A DNA stretch of 64,000 nt from Malus domestica (GCF_042453785.1 NC_091670.1:33181501-33245500), one strand, 5' to 3'. Shown: positions 1 through 12,275, counted from the stretch's first letter. Program-made: numbers and translations. The notes: a model not told the origin generated them from the sequence alone.

Positions 1-2460
1 GTCCCCCTCGGCCCACTTGCATTTCTTATCCTTTCGGCGTGGATGCAAGATCCAAATATACATTCAAACCCAAATTCCTATTTTTCCCACCTCCTAAATA
101 CATGCTTTGGAGATAATTTCGACCACAAACTTAGGTTTTATCCATAAACGTCCCACTCAAATTTATGTGCAAACAACTTGCACTTGCACCACATAATTTC
201 GGGATGCACGGTAGTTGGCTGCTGAAAAATTAGCAGTTCTTGCTGCTAGCTAATCATAGATGAACATGTGTTTAATCTGTGATTAAAAAATTAATTATGG
301 TCCTTCGAGATAACAAAACAGTCACATAAATAGGGAAACAAGTTGGTGTTACCAAGACTAGTCGAACGAAGACGTGTGATTTGGATTTTTTTACATATCA
401 AGCACACACCATTCATTTTTTGCTGATAGCTTGAAGGTGGCGTACGCCGTAGGTAACACCTACCAATTGCAACTTGGAAGTGAGCAACCAGTGGTAAGGA
501 TGTTTTGGTCTGTGGTGGTGATATTTGGTAATTGGTGCTGCCAGCCGACGAGTTCTGTCCATTTTGTGGGCACAGCTGGAGATGCCCAAATGTGGAATTT
601 TAGTCTTCAGTTCACCATCAAAATAAACAACACCATAAATTTCAAGATTGATATTTAATGATGACATACATTTTGATTCAAATGCAAATGCAAATGCAAA
701 TGCGACCACACACATAACAGTTACATTATTCCGGATGAAATGTTTTCGATGACGTTTACATATAATCAAGCTCTAGTTGAACACTCTTCGGATTCGAAAA
801 TCATCTAAACTTGGCTAATTAGTTTTTTCTGAACAGAACAAAGCAAAGATGATACGCAAACGGTCCAAGAATTACAGTCTTATGCTTCTAAATTATTAAT
901 CACGGTACGAGAGAAATTTATTGAGATGAAAAAAAGAAGTTACACCTAATCAAGGAGGGACATAAACCTTATTCTTCATAAAGCAAAAATAACAAAATAC
1001 AAGAAAAGAGGGAGGGATATACACCTTACCCCTCTTGAACAAGAAAATACAAGAAAAAGAGAAGGGGGAGACCGAATTTCGAGATGCACGGTAGTTGGCT
1101 ACTGAAAAATTAGCAATTCCTGCTACTAGCTAATCATAGATGAACACGTGTTTAATTTGTTATTAAAAAATTATTTACTTGGACACATATCCATCTGTGA
1201 TAGACAGCAACATGATCTACTGTTGATTTTTCAGCAGCCAAATTATGGTCCTTCGAGATAACAAAACAGTCAAAATCACGTGTTAATGAAATTGTGGAAA
1301 TTTCTTCTTGTTATTATGCTGAGGTTTCCAATGTCGACATGTCCATATATGGAGTTAAGCATGGAATAAAACAAAACTAATGATTAAGAGGTGATTTCCT
1401 CATTAATTTTTATCTTACACATACTCATCTTTTTTTAGTCTTTTATATATTTAATAAATCAAATCAATAAAGAGAAAACGACACTGCGAATATTACTACT
1501 TACGGTTTGGTTTAGTATAGCTAACCAAAATGATCGGTTCAAAAATTGAACTGAAATTGTTCGGAAAAAGAAGGCGAAAAACCGAAACCAAACCAATATG
1601 TCGGCTTTCTCGAAATTCAGTAATATCGATCGGCTTTTCGGTTCGGCTCGAGAATGGGCCTTCAGGTCAAATTTGTTGGGCTTATGATTTCAAGACCAAC
1701 AAAACCCAATTTTTATTACCGTTAAAATTGATTAAATTGGATTGAGTCGTTGGATTAAAAAAAGATGCAGCTAGGTGCACATCATTGGCTCATAATCCAG
1801 GAGTTGTGACAACCAATGAATGACAATGGCTTGAGCATCTCAGCCGTAGAAACTAGGCTTGCTTTGAGCCCGCCCGCATTGAATCTTCCTATTATGTTTC
1901 TTCTGACCAGAGGGCCCGCCACTCCCCCTCGGCCCACTTGCATTTCTTATCCATTCGGCGTGGATGCAAGATCCAAATATACACTCAAACCAAATTCCTA
2001 TTTTTCCCACCTCCTAAATACATCATTTGGAGATAATTTGGACCAAAAACTTAGGTTTTATCCATAAACGTCCCACTCAAATTTATGTCCAAACGACTTG
2101 CACTTGCACCACATAATTTCGAGATGGACGTTATTTGGCTGCTGAAAAATCAACATAATTCGAGTTTGACAGTAGTTGCTGCTGAAAAATCAGTAGTTCA
2201 TGCTGCTGAAAAATCATAGATGAACACGTGTTTAATTTGTGATTAAAAAATTAATTAATTAGATACATATTCATATGTGATAGACAGCAACATAATTTGC
2301 TGTTGATTTTTCAGCAACCGAATTAGGTTCCTTTGAGATAACAAAACAGTCAAAATCACGTGCTAACAAAATTGTGGAAATTTCTTCTTATTATTATGCT
2401 GAGGTTTCCAATGTTGACATGTCCATATATGGAGTTAAGCATGGAATAAAACAAAACTAA
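1..2460. repeat. Duplicated non-coding repeat segments
   Basis: No gene is visible. The segment at about 3-330 (starting near the word cccctcggcccacttgcatt) recurs at about 1917-2150. The segment at 1078-1380 recurs at about 2110-2460 with the same order of words. Within these lies a small inverted-repeat unit whose ends read ggctgctgaaaaat and atttttcagcagcc (for example about 1095-1245), as in a MITE. The short open frames here (431-658, 1816-2067 and others) have no recognisable domain and probably do not code. Confidence 0.6.
1376..1750 (+). repeat. Partial copy of the dispersed 15.7-23.3 kb repeat
   Basis: Starting near taatgattaagaggtg and running through the ggtttggttta and accgaaaccaaaccaat words, this stretch matches 15803-16150 in the same orientation and 56990-57270 in the opposite orientation. 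The part rich in ttcgg/ccgaa words resembles the subterminal zone of plant hAT-type elements. This copy is truncated near 1750. Confidence 0.55.
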
Positions 2461-2786
2461 AGTCTGCAGACTGGACCAGAAAATAGAAGCCTGTCAATGT
2501 CATACTTTGAATCTTCCAAACCCCCAACTAACTCATTACTAATGCATTATTTGTGAGGGTGTGAGGAATGTCTTAGTGAGAGATTTTTTTTAGAGGATAA
2601 GGTTAGAGAAATCAAAATTTTAAATCGAATAATGTGGTAGTGAATGATTGGATTATCACTTAAATATTTTTTTAAAACGATATTATCTACACTAAGACCA
2701 TCTCCAATCCTTGGACTAAAACCTAAAATTTTTAGCCCAGAAAATTTAGATTTTAACCCATAACAGCTTTTTTGCTCCAACCCTTA

Positions 2787-3737
2787 GGCCATCTCCAACC
2801 GATGGCTGGCCAGAGGGCTCGTTTTAGCCCTCTGGCCCTCCAAGATTCTCCAAGATATTAATATTTTAATGAACAGTACAGGGCCATATTTGCCTCCGTC
2901 TCCAACCGAGGGCCAGAGGGCTCGTTTTAGCCCTGTCACAAAAAACCGTCTCCAACCGAGGACCATAGGGTCAAACATAATTTATTATTTAAAAACTACA
3001 ATTTAAATTCAAATCTTGTGAAATAGAAGTTATAGGAAATAAAATATGAATCAAATTTATGTTGGTTTTATGTTGTATAATTTGTATGTTGGTTAATGTT
3101 ATTTAATGTTATTTCATATTGTTTAATGTTGTTTCATGTTACTTAATTTAATTTAATGTTGTATAAATGGCCTAGGAAAAAAATAGAATTGAAAAAAATT
3201 ATGAAACAAATTTTGTGAAATAGAAGTTATAGGAAATAAAATATGAATCAAATTTTGTAAAATAGAAGTTATAGGAAAAAAATAGAATTTAAAAAAAAAT
3301 TGAAACAAATTTTGTAAAATAGAATTGAAAAAAAATTTGAAACAAAATTTGATTAATATGAAAAGGAAAAAAAAAGGGAAAAAAAAAAGTTAAAAAAAAA
3401 AAAAAGGCCTAATAATACAACGGCTACTAGCCGTTGTATTAAAAAACATTCAAACTATTAGTGTCGGTTATAACCGACACTAATAGCAGAACTATTAAAA
3501 AAAAAACAAACCCTTTAATGCTGTCGGTTTTAACCGACAGCAATAGGAAATATTAAAAAAAAAAATAGCCAGCCAGCGGGCTGGCTGGCTGGCCGAAAGC
3601 AGCCAGCCCTCCAGCCCTCTCCGATCCCGTGGGACCCTCCCAGATTCCAGAGCCCTCTGGCCTAGCCCTCGGTTGGAGACGGTTTTAGGGCTATTTTCGG
3701 CCCTCTGGCCCTCTGGATTTTTCGGTTGGAGATTGCC
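2787..3737. mobile_element. 951-bp PIF/Harbinger-like MITE
   Basis: The ends are inverted repeats: ggccatctccaacc at the left and ggttggagattgcc at the right. Each is flanked by tta (2784-2786 and 3738-3740), the usual target duplication of PIF/Harbinger elements. Subterminal DNA repeats the words ccagagggct and ccgtctccaaccgag. No transposase is present, so the element is non-autonomous. The centre is A-rich and carries three hairpins (3413-3542). Confidence 0.7.
3413..3542. repeat. Three successive long palindromes
   Basis: Positions 3413-3441 form 13-bp arms around a 3-nt spacer. Positions 3455-3486 are a perfect 32-bp palindrome. Positions 3519-3542 have 11-bp arms. The second and third share the core tgtcggtt/aaccgaca with different flanking pairs. 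The tracts between them are A-rich. Confidence 0.8.
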
Positions 3738-3908
3738 TTATGACCTAAACTTTTAGCCCCAGATTATTAAAGAATGAATTTAGGCTAATTTTTTTCTTAA
3801 AGTAACTTTTTTAAAAGAAAAAAATTATGTAGAGTATCCTAATTTAATTTGATGCACATTTTATCCTAAAAATATTTAGATTTTGATAAATATTGAAAAA
3901 TCACAAAC

Positions 3909-6340
3909 TGTAACAGCCCGTCCCAAAATATTGGAATATTTTATTTTCTGATGGCGTGAAAATACGATTTTACCCTTGGGTCGATGAATTTTGTTGTGGC
4001 GTTGTATGGCTTAAGTTGTGAATGTGGACAAATAGGTTAAGTCCCTAATATTTTGGAACCAATTAGGGACTTAGACTTGAATTATTTTTGTTGTTGTTTT
4101 GCCTTGGTTGGCTGGATCACACGGACCACACATTCACCCACCCGTTGACCTTCTCTCTCTCCTCTCCCTTTCGATTTTCTGCAACGTCCGTACAAACGTA
4201 CGGACGAACCTCAAACCAACCCATTTATGCACAGATCGAGCTTGTGATTAGTACCATCTCCTTCCTCTCGTCATCACGAACTCAACCATACCAATTGTTG
4301 GACGTGAAACCTTTGAAAACCCGAGAACCCAGGCACCTCGAAGAAGGCACTGTTTATACTCTTGTGATCGTGGGGGTTTCAGTTGATTCTGAGCTTATGG
4401 GAAGCTTTAGATCACCCTCATGATGCTCGAAGTACCATTTTCACAAAGTTTGGACGTCGGGATTGTGTAGAACCAGAGAACCCAATATTTGGTACTGTTC
4501 ATGTGCTCGTGGAATTGAAGGTTTCAAGGTATTTGGAGCTCATAAGGAGCTTAAGGACCTCTCCACGAAGCTCAGAGAGGAAGAATGAGGTGATTTAGAC
4601 GTCTGGAAACCGAGATCGAAGCATCACAGTTTGGCCGGAATTATCGAAGGATCTCTGGCAAATTCTCGAAGGTGTTAGGTCCAAATCTTGGTAAAGTTTT
4701 GTTTCTTATGTTGTAAGCTTCATTTTGGTGAAGATTTCATGAAAAATGGTTAAGAATTGACTGAAATACGAAGCTTGGAAAATTTTCCAGAAACCAGCGA
4801 GTTGCAGCGGCACCGGCGACGATCTCCGGCGAACCAAGGAAGAAGGAGGAGTATATTCTGTCAAGTCTGACGGAAAATGCTAACGGCGTCAGTTATATTA
4901 AACGGTATATACTGATTTTTAACGGAATATTCCCTAACTGCCGTTACTGTTACCGTTAGGGTTCCTTGCGCGTGGTCGCGCGTCTTGCCGTGCACTCGCT
5001 GGCGCGTGGCGGCGCGTGGGTGGTCGGAAAATTTTTCTAAAATTATGGGGTTGTTCGTGAGGTTGAGTAGATCACTGTGGTATATTCATATACCCAAATT
5101 GAACAACGTATGAGAAGTTATTTCCAAGGTTTTGATTATGTGCTTAATTAACGTTATTTCGGTTACTTCTCATATAGGCGAGGCTTATGCGGACGATGAG
5201 CAAAGTTAAGGGAGGCTCGGGGGCTACGACCCTTCGACATATCTGTGAGTGGGTAGTTATTTTCAGTATATATATATATATATATACTTGACGTTTTCCC
5301 AGAAATCAAATTTGAATGAAAGTATGCTTTAAAATGCCATGTATAGATTTATATGAAAAGTATGATTTGAAATGCCATGCATAGAATTTATATGAAAAGC
5401 ATGAATTTATATATGATGCATACGTGTGAAATGGTGTTGTGGACGCACATGTGAGTATCAGGTGAGTTGCATATTGTTCATTGAGTTATGGTTGATGTGA
5501 TTTATGTTGAGAGCTCATAACCTGCACCCCGGTGTTGTGCTTATGTTATTCACCCTGCATCACACGCTCACCTTGGATCCAAGTAGATGCTAGTCGTACA
5601 GACCACTAGAGGTGGTTTTGACATGCCAGTCATACAGACCATTAGAGGGGTTCCGACTGGTAGGTGACCTTAGATTATGTGCACAGATGCTTGATGAGAG
5701 AAGCACTAGAGCGTATTATTACACCATTATAGTCGTACAAACTACTTTCGGTAGTTCCGACTTATGTGCAGTGTAGCGCCGTACAGGTCATAGTTGGTGA
5801 CTCCGGCAGGGCCGTACAGGTCACAGTTGGTGACTCCGGCTGGATGAGATTTTGAGCTATAGTTTCAACCGTACAGGATCATTGTAGGATCTCCGGTTGA
5901 TTTATTTTTCACCTGATTTATATTGATGCATTCATATTATAGTTTGGCATGGCATGGCATATTTTTTTTTTCCGAAAAGTGTTAAAGAAATGAGTTTTGA
6001 GATCTATGAAAGTATATTTGTACATATGCTATTTTTTTTTCTGGGAAAGTACAGGTTTTACAGAGAGGGGTTACAACGTTTTGAGAAATGTTTTGTCTTG
6101 AAAAGATTGGTTTTACTGACCCACTCAACTTTGTTTTTCGCCCCTCCAGGTTCGAGATAGAGCAGAGCTTTGGTGGCCACGAGGAATCCAACGGTGTTCT
6201 GACAGAATTTCACAAACGTAGGTTTCACCTTCGAGTATTATACCTTAGTATTTATGTCTTTTGAGCTTCCGAACCGTGTAAATGGTTACGTCACTCTCAC
6301 GTGACGACCAGCATTCCTTCCTTCGGGACGGGGTGTGTCG
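3909..6340 (+). repeat. 5' LTR of the gypsy element
   Basis: This 2432-bp direct repeat is nearly identical to 12667-15053. It starts tgtaacag and ends gtgtcg where the 3' copy has gtatca. It contains a 9-bp-stem hairpin with loop aaac at 4185-4206, a TA dinucleotide run near 5268-5285, and an array of six imperfect hairpins at 5592-5900. The open frame 4088-4423 in it (and 12846-13181 in the other LTR) has no known domain and lies in LTR sequence, so I do not call it a gene. Confidence 0.9.
5592..5900 (+). repeat. Array of compensatory hairpin repeats in LTR
   Basis: Six units of about 30 nt share the plan outer stem, taca bulge, inner stem, 4-7-nt loop, inner stem, short bulge, outer stem. 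Examples: outer agtcg/cgact with inner aactac/gtagtt (5731-5762); outer gccg/cggc with inner gtcac/gtgac (5811-5840); outer tcaaccg/cggttga with inner gatc/gatc (5865-5900). Stem bases differ between units but stay paired. Three further units lie at 8164-8322. Confidence 0.75.
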
Positions 6341-6360
6341 GTATCAGAGCCCTAGGTTGC
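6341..6360 (+). other. Primer-binding site of gypsy element
   Basis: The sequence gtatcagagccctaggttg directly after the 5' LTR matches the usual plant retrotransposon site complementary to the 3' end of initiator methionine tRNA (tggtatcagagc type). Confidence 0.75.
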
Positions 6361-6554
6361 AATCCTGGGCATCTTGAGAATTCCCTAGTGTCTTCTGTCA
6401 GAACTATACCGCCTCGTAGGGAGCCACGCCGTTCAAATGAGCTTAGTTTCCCTAATTTAACAGTTTAGGGGTAACTATTGCTATTGTGATTCAGTCTATT
6501 ATCTAAGAAACCCTTTGAGACTGGTTATAAGTTGAATTTGAATCACTTTATGGA

Positions 6555-7160
6555 AATTATGAACCTGGGGGAGCAGAGTGTTGGCTTACTCACTTGGAAA
6601 AGACGTTTTGGATTATGCAAGTCAAAGGAATCTTTCTTCTGACAGGTGGGTCGAGACGACTACCTGGTTGTGGTTTATGAATTTGTATCCTGGTGGAAAC
6701 AGGAGTATTATTCGTTGTCATCGGAGGAAACAGCTGATTGAGAATTGTTTAAGGAATTGTTAAAGAAAATATTTATTCCTCCGTCATATTATGATGGTAG
6801 TAAGCAAGAGTTTGCAAATGTGAAACAAGGAAGATGACGGCAAATGAGTATTATAGAAAGTTTTCAGACTTGCCTCGTTTCCATTCGGATATTGTTGCTA
6901 ATTTGGTTGAGGTGTTATGTTGTTTTAGGCTGGGTAATAAGAAGAAGTGGCATTTTTTGGGACCACTATCCATTGTACTCTTTATCAAGAGTTTACGAGA
7001 TGTTGTTGAAAATTGAGGACTCTAAGAATATGATCAGCTAGAGTAAAGAGGAATAAAAAAATAAAAAAAGGGAATTAGAAGAAAGACGATAAAGTTGATG
7101 ATCCGTCATATCAAGGACCTCGAAAGATTCAGAGTTCCAAAATAAGTGAAGCTAGAGCGA
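6555..7160 (+). pseudogene. Gypsy gag remnant
   Basis: Translation in shifting frames gives pieces typical of chromovirus gag, such as LKKIFIPPSYYDGSKQEF, then TANEYYRKFSDLPRF (near 6834) and a KKKWHF piece near 6930. Family gag would run uninterrupted through a capsid domain to a CCHC knuckle. Here frames change at least three times within 500 bp. It is coding-dead. Confidence 0.7.
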
Positions 7161-7199
7161 ATTCTCCCAGCTGAGGTTTTAATGCCACTGGTCAGAGGC

Positions 7200-7885
7200 G
7201 AAGTGATACATTTATGGGGCTTTTAGATCCAGGTCCAAAAACATAAAGTGTTCTTAGGATTGACTCCAGTTATCTAATTATATGTTTTTATTTCTTTTAA
7301 ACTCCTTTTATATTTTCTAAAAATAATAAAAATCAATTAAAATCGTTTAATATTATGCATTTTTCAACTCCAAAATATCTAATTAATATCTTATAAACAA
7401 AAAAAAAATTAATATACTAACATAAATCTATCTGCAAAACATTATACCCTAACTCAAGTAGCAAATATGTGAATGTATATTATACCTATAAGTGAGATAT
7501 GAAACTTAACTAAAAGGTAGAAGAAAAAAAACATAATATACTTACAAGCAAGACACATTAATCTGTGACATGTTGACTATGAAAAAAAATATGTCATATA
7601 GGTAGATAAATACAATTAACCTGTGATATAGGTTGATTATAAAAATTAAAAAAAAATCTATAAATGGGTTAAAGCAGGATGAAGAACAAGAAAAAACAAA
7701 AAAATATAAAAAGAAATAATCAAAGAGATAAATTAGGAAGAAATTTGATTTTTACCATAAGTTTTTTCTTTTAAGAGATAATTATTGATAATTAAATAAT
7801 TAAATTTAAAGAATTGGACTTGTTTTAATAAATTGGACCATTCCTACTATTGGCTCAAAAAATTGGAGTTATATCAAGTTTCCCC
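7200..7885. other. AT-rich insertion-like segment inside gypsy
   Basis: Between the gag remnant and the zinc-knuckle-like zone, base composition drops sharply to A/T, with no recognisable retroelement coding. It starts near ccaggtccaaaaac and ends near ggttttgga-type words around 7870. No clear target duplication or terminal repeat was found, so its nature is unresolved. Confidence 0.35.
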
Positions 7886-8163
7886 TAGATTTATTGGTGA
7901 TCCCAGATCTCAGAGACAAGGTGATTTGAATAAGGGAAATGTACCTTTGTGCAGCAGGAACAATATTAGACACTTGGAGAGTGGGAATCAATGAATGTGT
8001 CATGTGGACAGGTGGAACATAGAGTTATGTGTTGCCCCTAGAATCAGTTGTTACCCAGCAATTTTCCCTGACACCACAGTATCGATCTAGCAGGTTTACG
8101 GACTTAGTAGTTTTGGTCAGATTGACCGTGGGTACAAGGATATTTGATGAGTTATATGTTCAT

Positions 8164-8322
8164 CCGTACAGGCCACTAGAGGTGGATCCGGCTGACATAT
8201 TATTTGGATAGTTGTTGAGTAAGTCGTACAAGTCACTATAGGTGACTCCGACTTAATTGCTAGCAAGGATGGTTGAGCTTGAGAATCAGCCGTACAGGTC
8301 ATTCTAGCTGACTCCGGCTGAT
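8164..8322 (+). repeat. Three internal hairpin repeats matching the LTR array
   Basis: Three more units of the LTR hairpin family lie inside the element body. At 8164-8191, ccg/cgg with inner ccac/gtgg. At 8221-8254, outer aagtcg/cgactt with inner agtcac/gtgact. At 8285-8322, outer atcagccg/cggctgat (8 bp) with inner gtca/tgac. All keep gtaca after the first arm. Confidence 0.75.
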
Positions 8323-8699
8323 ATGTTTCTTATTATGGATGATGTTGCCAAAGAAAGTAGCGAATGAGCACGATCGAGGCGTGAATATGTATTTTTTCCC
8401 TGTGAGGAGTAAGATGGTAATGTTGCACCCTTTAGAATTGTTGCTTACTTATCGAGACAACGATGATTTATTAATATTGCGGGCTGCATACCGTAATATT
8501 AATAACTTATTCGTTGGATCCGTTAAGCAAGTAAACAGGTAGGTTACCCTACATGAGTTTGGTGTTATTAAGGGTGTTCAGTGATGATGGAAAATATAGT
8601 TATGCCAGTGAATCTTATTTCGTTGGAGATTTGGATGTGATTTTAGGCACATATTAGTAGCATTAAATCGTGCCAGGATAGATTGCTACGAGAAACCAG

Positions 8700-10060
8700 T
8701 TACTTTCCATCGATCTGATTGACCAGAGTTTACTTTTGTGGGTATGCAAAGTGGAGCGAGGCATGTCGTTAGTTGCTGGGAGAGCAAATAGATTGTTATC
8801 GAAAGGCTGCCAAGGATATTTAGCTCATGCGGTACTAAGAGATGTTGCTCTGAGTAGTGTGAAGGATGTCAAGGTGGTTGGACATTTTCTTGATGTTTTC
8901 CCTGAGGAACTTCCTGGATTACCATCAGGCGGAGATGTGGAGTTCATTATTAATTTGTCTCCAGGTACGGACCTTATATTATAGATTGATGTCTTCTGAG
9001 TTAAGGGAATTGAACAAGTTCAGTTACAAGAATTGATTGATAAAGGTTCCATTCAACATAGTTTGTCGCTTTGGAGGACCCCAGTTTTGTTTGTAAGGAG
9101 GAAGAAAATGAACGTTAAGACTATACATTAATTATAGGAAACCGAATCGGGCAAATTTTGAGAACGATTATCCGTTGCCACGCATGGATGATTTGTCAAT
9201 CGAGTTAGAGGTGCCTGCGTATTTCCTAAGATGGATTTGAGGTCTGGTTATTACCAATTGGAGATTGAGCGACGATGTTTCTAAGATTGTTTTCAGGACT
9301 CGTTATGGTCATTATGAGTTTTAGTGATGCTATTCGGACTGACGAATGCGCCTGCTGCTTTCACGAGATTGTTAAGACTTAATCAGAACATATCGGACAT
9401 CTTAAATTGGTATTACAAAGATTGAGGGAACGTCGATGTATGCTAAGTTTAGCAAATGCTAATGTTGGGTGAGTCAGGTAGCATTTCTGAGTTATGTTAT
9501 ATCTGCTTAAGGTACTCAATTGAAATCTTAAAATGTAGCAGAATTGGAGAAATTGGAACAACCGTGAACCGTGGCTGAAGTTTGAAATTTTCTTGGCTTA
9601 GTAGGGTGTTATAGATGGTTTGTTGAGGGTTTTTCAGTTATTACCTTGCTATTGACGAGTTTGATAAGGAAAGAGGTTAAGTGTGAGTGGGAAGGAAATT
9701 GTGAGTAAAGTTTCCAATAGTTGCAGTATTTCCTCACTCATGCGTATGTTTTAGCACTTCAAGACATTAACGGTAATTATGAGGTCTTTAATGATGCTTC
9801 TTTGAAGGGTATTGGATGTGTTAAGGCAAAAGTGTTAGGGTAATTGCCTATGCTCCGCGACAAATTGAAACCTCATGAGATAATTTACTCTACTCATAAG
9901 TTAGACTTTGCACTATCATCCTTACTTTGAAGTTATGGAGACATTATCTTTATGGTGAGAAATACAAGATTGTTATGGATTATAAGAGTCTTTAGTATCT
10001 GTTTACACAGAGGGATTTTAATCTTAGACAACGAAGGTGGATTGAGTTGCTTAGTGTTTA
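8700..10060 (+). pseudogene. Gypsy reverse transcriptase/RNase H remnant
   Basis: A frame near 8869-8981 reads DVFPEELPGLPSGGDVEF, the standard entry to Ty3/gypsy reverse transcriptase. Pieces further on match the finger and palm region (for example words for NYRKPNR near 9131 and YPLPRMDD near 9168) and the RNase H segment up to about 10050. Stops and frameshifts recur every 50-150 bp. The catalytic YxDD box is not readable in an intact frame. Confidence 0.75.
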
Positions 10061-10223
10061 TGATTGCACGACCAGAATGATCGTGAAATTTTTATAGCCG
10101 ATGCACTTGATAAGAAGACTGCAGTGAGAATTAATGCCTGGTATGTTTGCCATGTTCATCTTCTTGTGGATTTGAGACCTACTAGAATAAAGTTGAGAAT
10201 GGAAGATCGGGAAGAAGTCGTAC

Positions 10224-11112
10224 TTGCTAATTTTCAAGTTAGGCCTTTTTGGTAAATCGTACTTGAGACTCAAGCGTTTGACGAAGAAATTCAAGGATTT
10301 ATTTAAAGCAAGGAATAACGGGAAAAAGAAAGATTTCAGAATTCGAGAATCGGATGACATGTTTATGCAAGAAAACAAGACGAATGTGCCTAATGACGTG
10401 GAATCAAAGAAAGCAATTTTGGACAAAGAGCACTATTCAGCTTATGCAACGCATCCTGAAAGTATTAAAATGTATCATACCATTCGACAATTTTTCTATT
10501 GGCCGGGCATGAAAAGAAAAATTACGGAGTATGTAAGTTTGTGTATTATTGGTCAACAGATTGAAGCAAAAAGAAAGAAACCTTTGGATTGAGACAGCTA
10601 TTTTCTGTTTCGCAGTGGAAATGGAAAAAAAATATTACTTTAGATTATGTGTACAAGCTTCCTCGTACACGAGATGGTCATGATTAAATTTGAGGCTATA
10701 GATGGTCAGTTTACCAAGTCAGCGCATGTTACGCCAGTGAAGAGTAGCAACCTTTCCAGACAGTGCAATAGTTACTTATTTGTTTATGGAAAGAGATTTG
10801 GACTTACGGAGCTGCGGAGTTTTTAAGTGTGTTGGTTACGTCAGTTTTCCGAAAGTAGCACCATTAGGCCCATGAAAACAGTGTCATGTGTATCGATTTT
10901 TGTTAACTTGTGGACGGAATGTTTTTGGGGAGAAAAAGATTCGACCGCGAAAGGTACAATAGTAGAGGAGACTACTCAGAACGCTCAAGTACTTAAGCCT
11001 AACCGACTGACATGCTATTGTTCGAGTATGCATGGTTAATGATTTGATATTTTTGAAACTTTTACCAAGGAAAGAGATAGTAAGGTTTGGAAGAAAGATA
11101 AGCTAAGTGCTA
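10224..11112 (+). pseudogene. Gypsy integrase remnant, N-terminal and core part
   Basis: The frame 10224-10592 includes YSAYATHPESIKMYHTI followed by FFYWPGMKRKITEYV, the diagnostic HHCC zinc-binding start of Ty3/gypsy integrases. The core beyond 10600 is broken by frameshifts. The domain is cut by the hAT-like insertion at 11121 and resumes at 12276. Confidence 0.75.
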
Positions 11113-11120
11113 GTTACATC

Positions 11121-12267
11121 CATGGAAGAAAATATCCAAAATATCGGCGATATTTTGCCGATATTTTCGTTTTTTTTAGTTACCGATATTTTAATGAGTA
11201 TCCAATGAGTTTTCGTCAAAATATCGATAATATCGCGATATTAGCTATAATATCGCGATATTAGTCAAAAAATTCCTGAAAATTTGGAAAAGTCTCAATT
11301 TTGAGCATAGAGGGGTTCGAACCCCTCCCACTTAACTCCTTAACCACCATACCACTTATGTTGTTGTGATAATATGCTACAATATTTATATATATGGTTT
11401 TGTTTTGAATTCTTTTTACAAGAAACAAATTTGCACATATTCCAAATTTTTTGTGGTATTATATTTTAAATTGTGTCAATTAATTACTTAGTCAATGGCA
11501 TGTGGTTTTTAATTTTTCTATTTTTTATTTGGTCACTTACATGGTAGGGCTGGAAAAAATTCCGGAAAATCCCAAACCAAACTGAAAAAGTCCCAAACCC
11601 AAACTGAAAAATCCCAAACCAAAACCATCCTGAAGTTCGGGAATTCCATCCCGAAAAATACCGAACTTTTCGATATGGGATTGGTTTCCAAATCCCATTT
11701 GTTTGGTAATCCCGAAAAATACCGAAGTATTCGGTTTCCTATTGACTTTTGGGTTTTGGTTCTTGAAAACCATTGCCATGATTGCTAACTACTCTTCAAA
11801 ATACACTCACTCTACACATAGAGATGATGAAGATAGTGAAAATTTTGAACCTCATAGGAACTCTATGTGGTACTAAGTCACTCATGTATCTTACCATGCA
11901 ATGTATAAAGTGTAAAATATTGTACTAATTTATTATATATAAATGATTATGGTGTGTTTAGACTTCTTTCATTAATTTCTACATATTTTCTACACTCACA
12001 ATGTTTGTCAGCTCGCTATATAATCAACTTGATAATGTTAAATCCATCATGCAATGCATTTCCTTTCAATTTTTTGTGATAAACTAATAGATAATTGACT
12101 AAATAAACATCCTGCAAAGTTTCAATAAAAATTTCCAAGTTTTTCTTACAATTTATGTGGTTTCCATGTAATTTTTATCGATATCGATATTATCCCGATA
12201 TTTCCATCGATATTTCCGTGTTTTCGGACTACCGATATTTCCGATATTACCGATATTTTCTTCCTTG
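11121..12267. mobile_element. hAT-like non-autonomous element nested in gypsy
   Basis: It is 1147 bp, flanked by a perfect 8-bp target duplication gttacatc (11113-11120 and 12268-12275). The ends are inverted repeats catggaagaaaatatc and, reverse-complemented, caaggaagaaaatatc. Subterminal zones are packed with atatcg/cgatat words. An 8-bp duplication and a CA start fit hAT elements. No transposase frame is visible. The interior has a proline/phenylalanine-like low-complexity stretch (11537-11779) that should not be read as a gene. Confidence 0.8.
11300..11360 (-). other. tRNA-like fragment (B-box and A-box-like words)
   Basis: On the minus strand a ggttcgaacc B-box with a perfect ggggttcgaacccc T-arm (about 11310-11325) lies shortly after an A-box-like tggtggttaagg word. 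The spacing is too short for a normal tRNA, and I cannot draw an acceptor stem. It may be a SINE head or tRNA fossil carried in the hAT-like element. Confidence 0.4.
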
Positions 12268-12275
12268 GTTACATC

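Noticed and set aside
4088..4423. 111-codon frame, nearly identical to 12846-13181
   Set aside because: Both copies lie in the LTRs of one gypsy element, so the identity reflects LTR duplication. No domain or start context supports coding.
11300..11360. Functional tRNA gene
   Set aside because: The A-box to B-box spacing is too short and no acceptor stem can be drawn. Only a tRNA-like fragment is reported.
11537..11779. 80-codon Phe/Gly-rich frame
   Set aside because: It comes from low-complexity repeats (cccaaacc, ccgaaaaatacc words) inside the hAT-like element.
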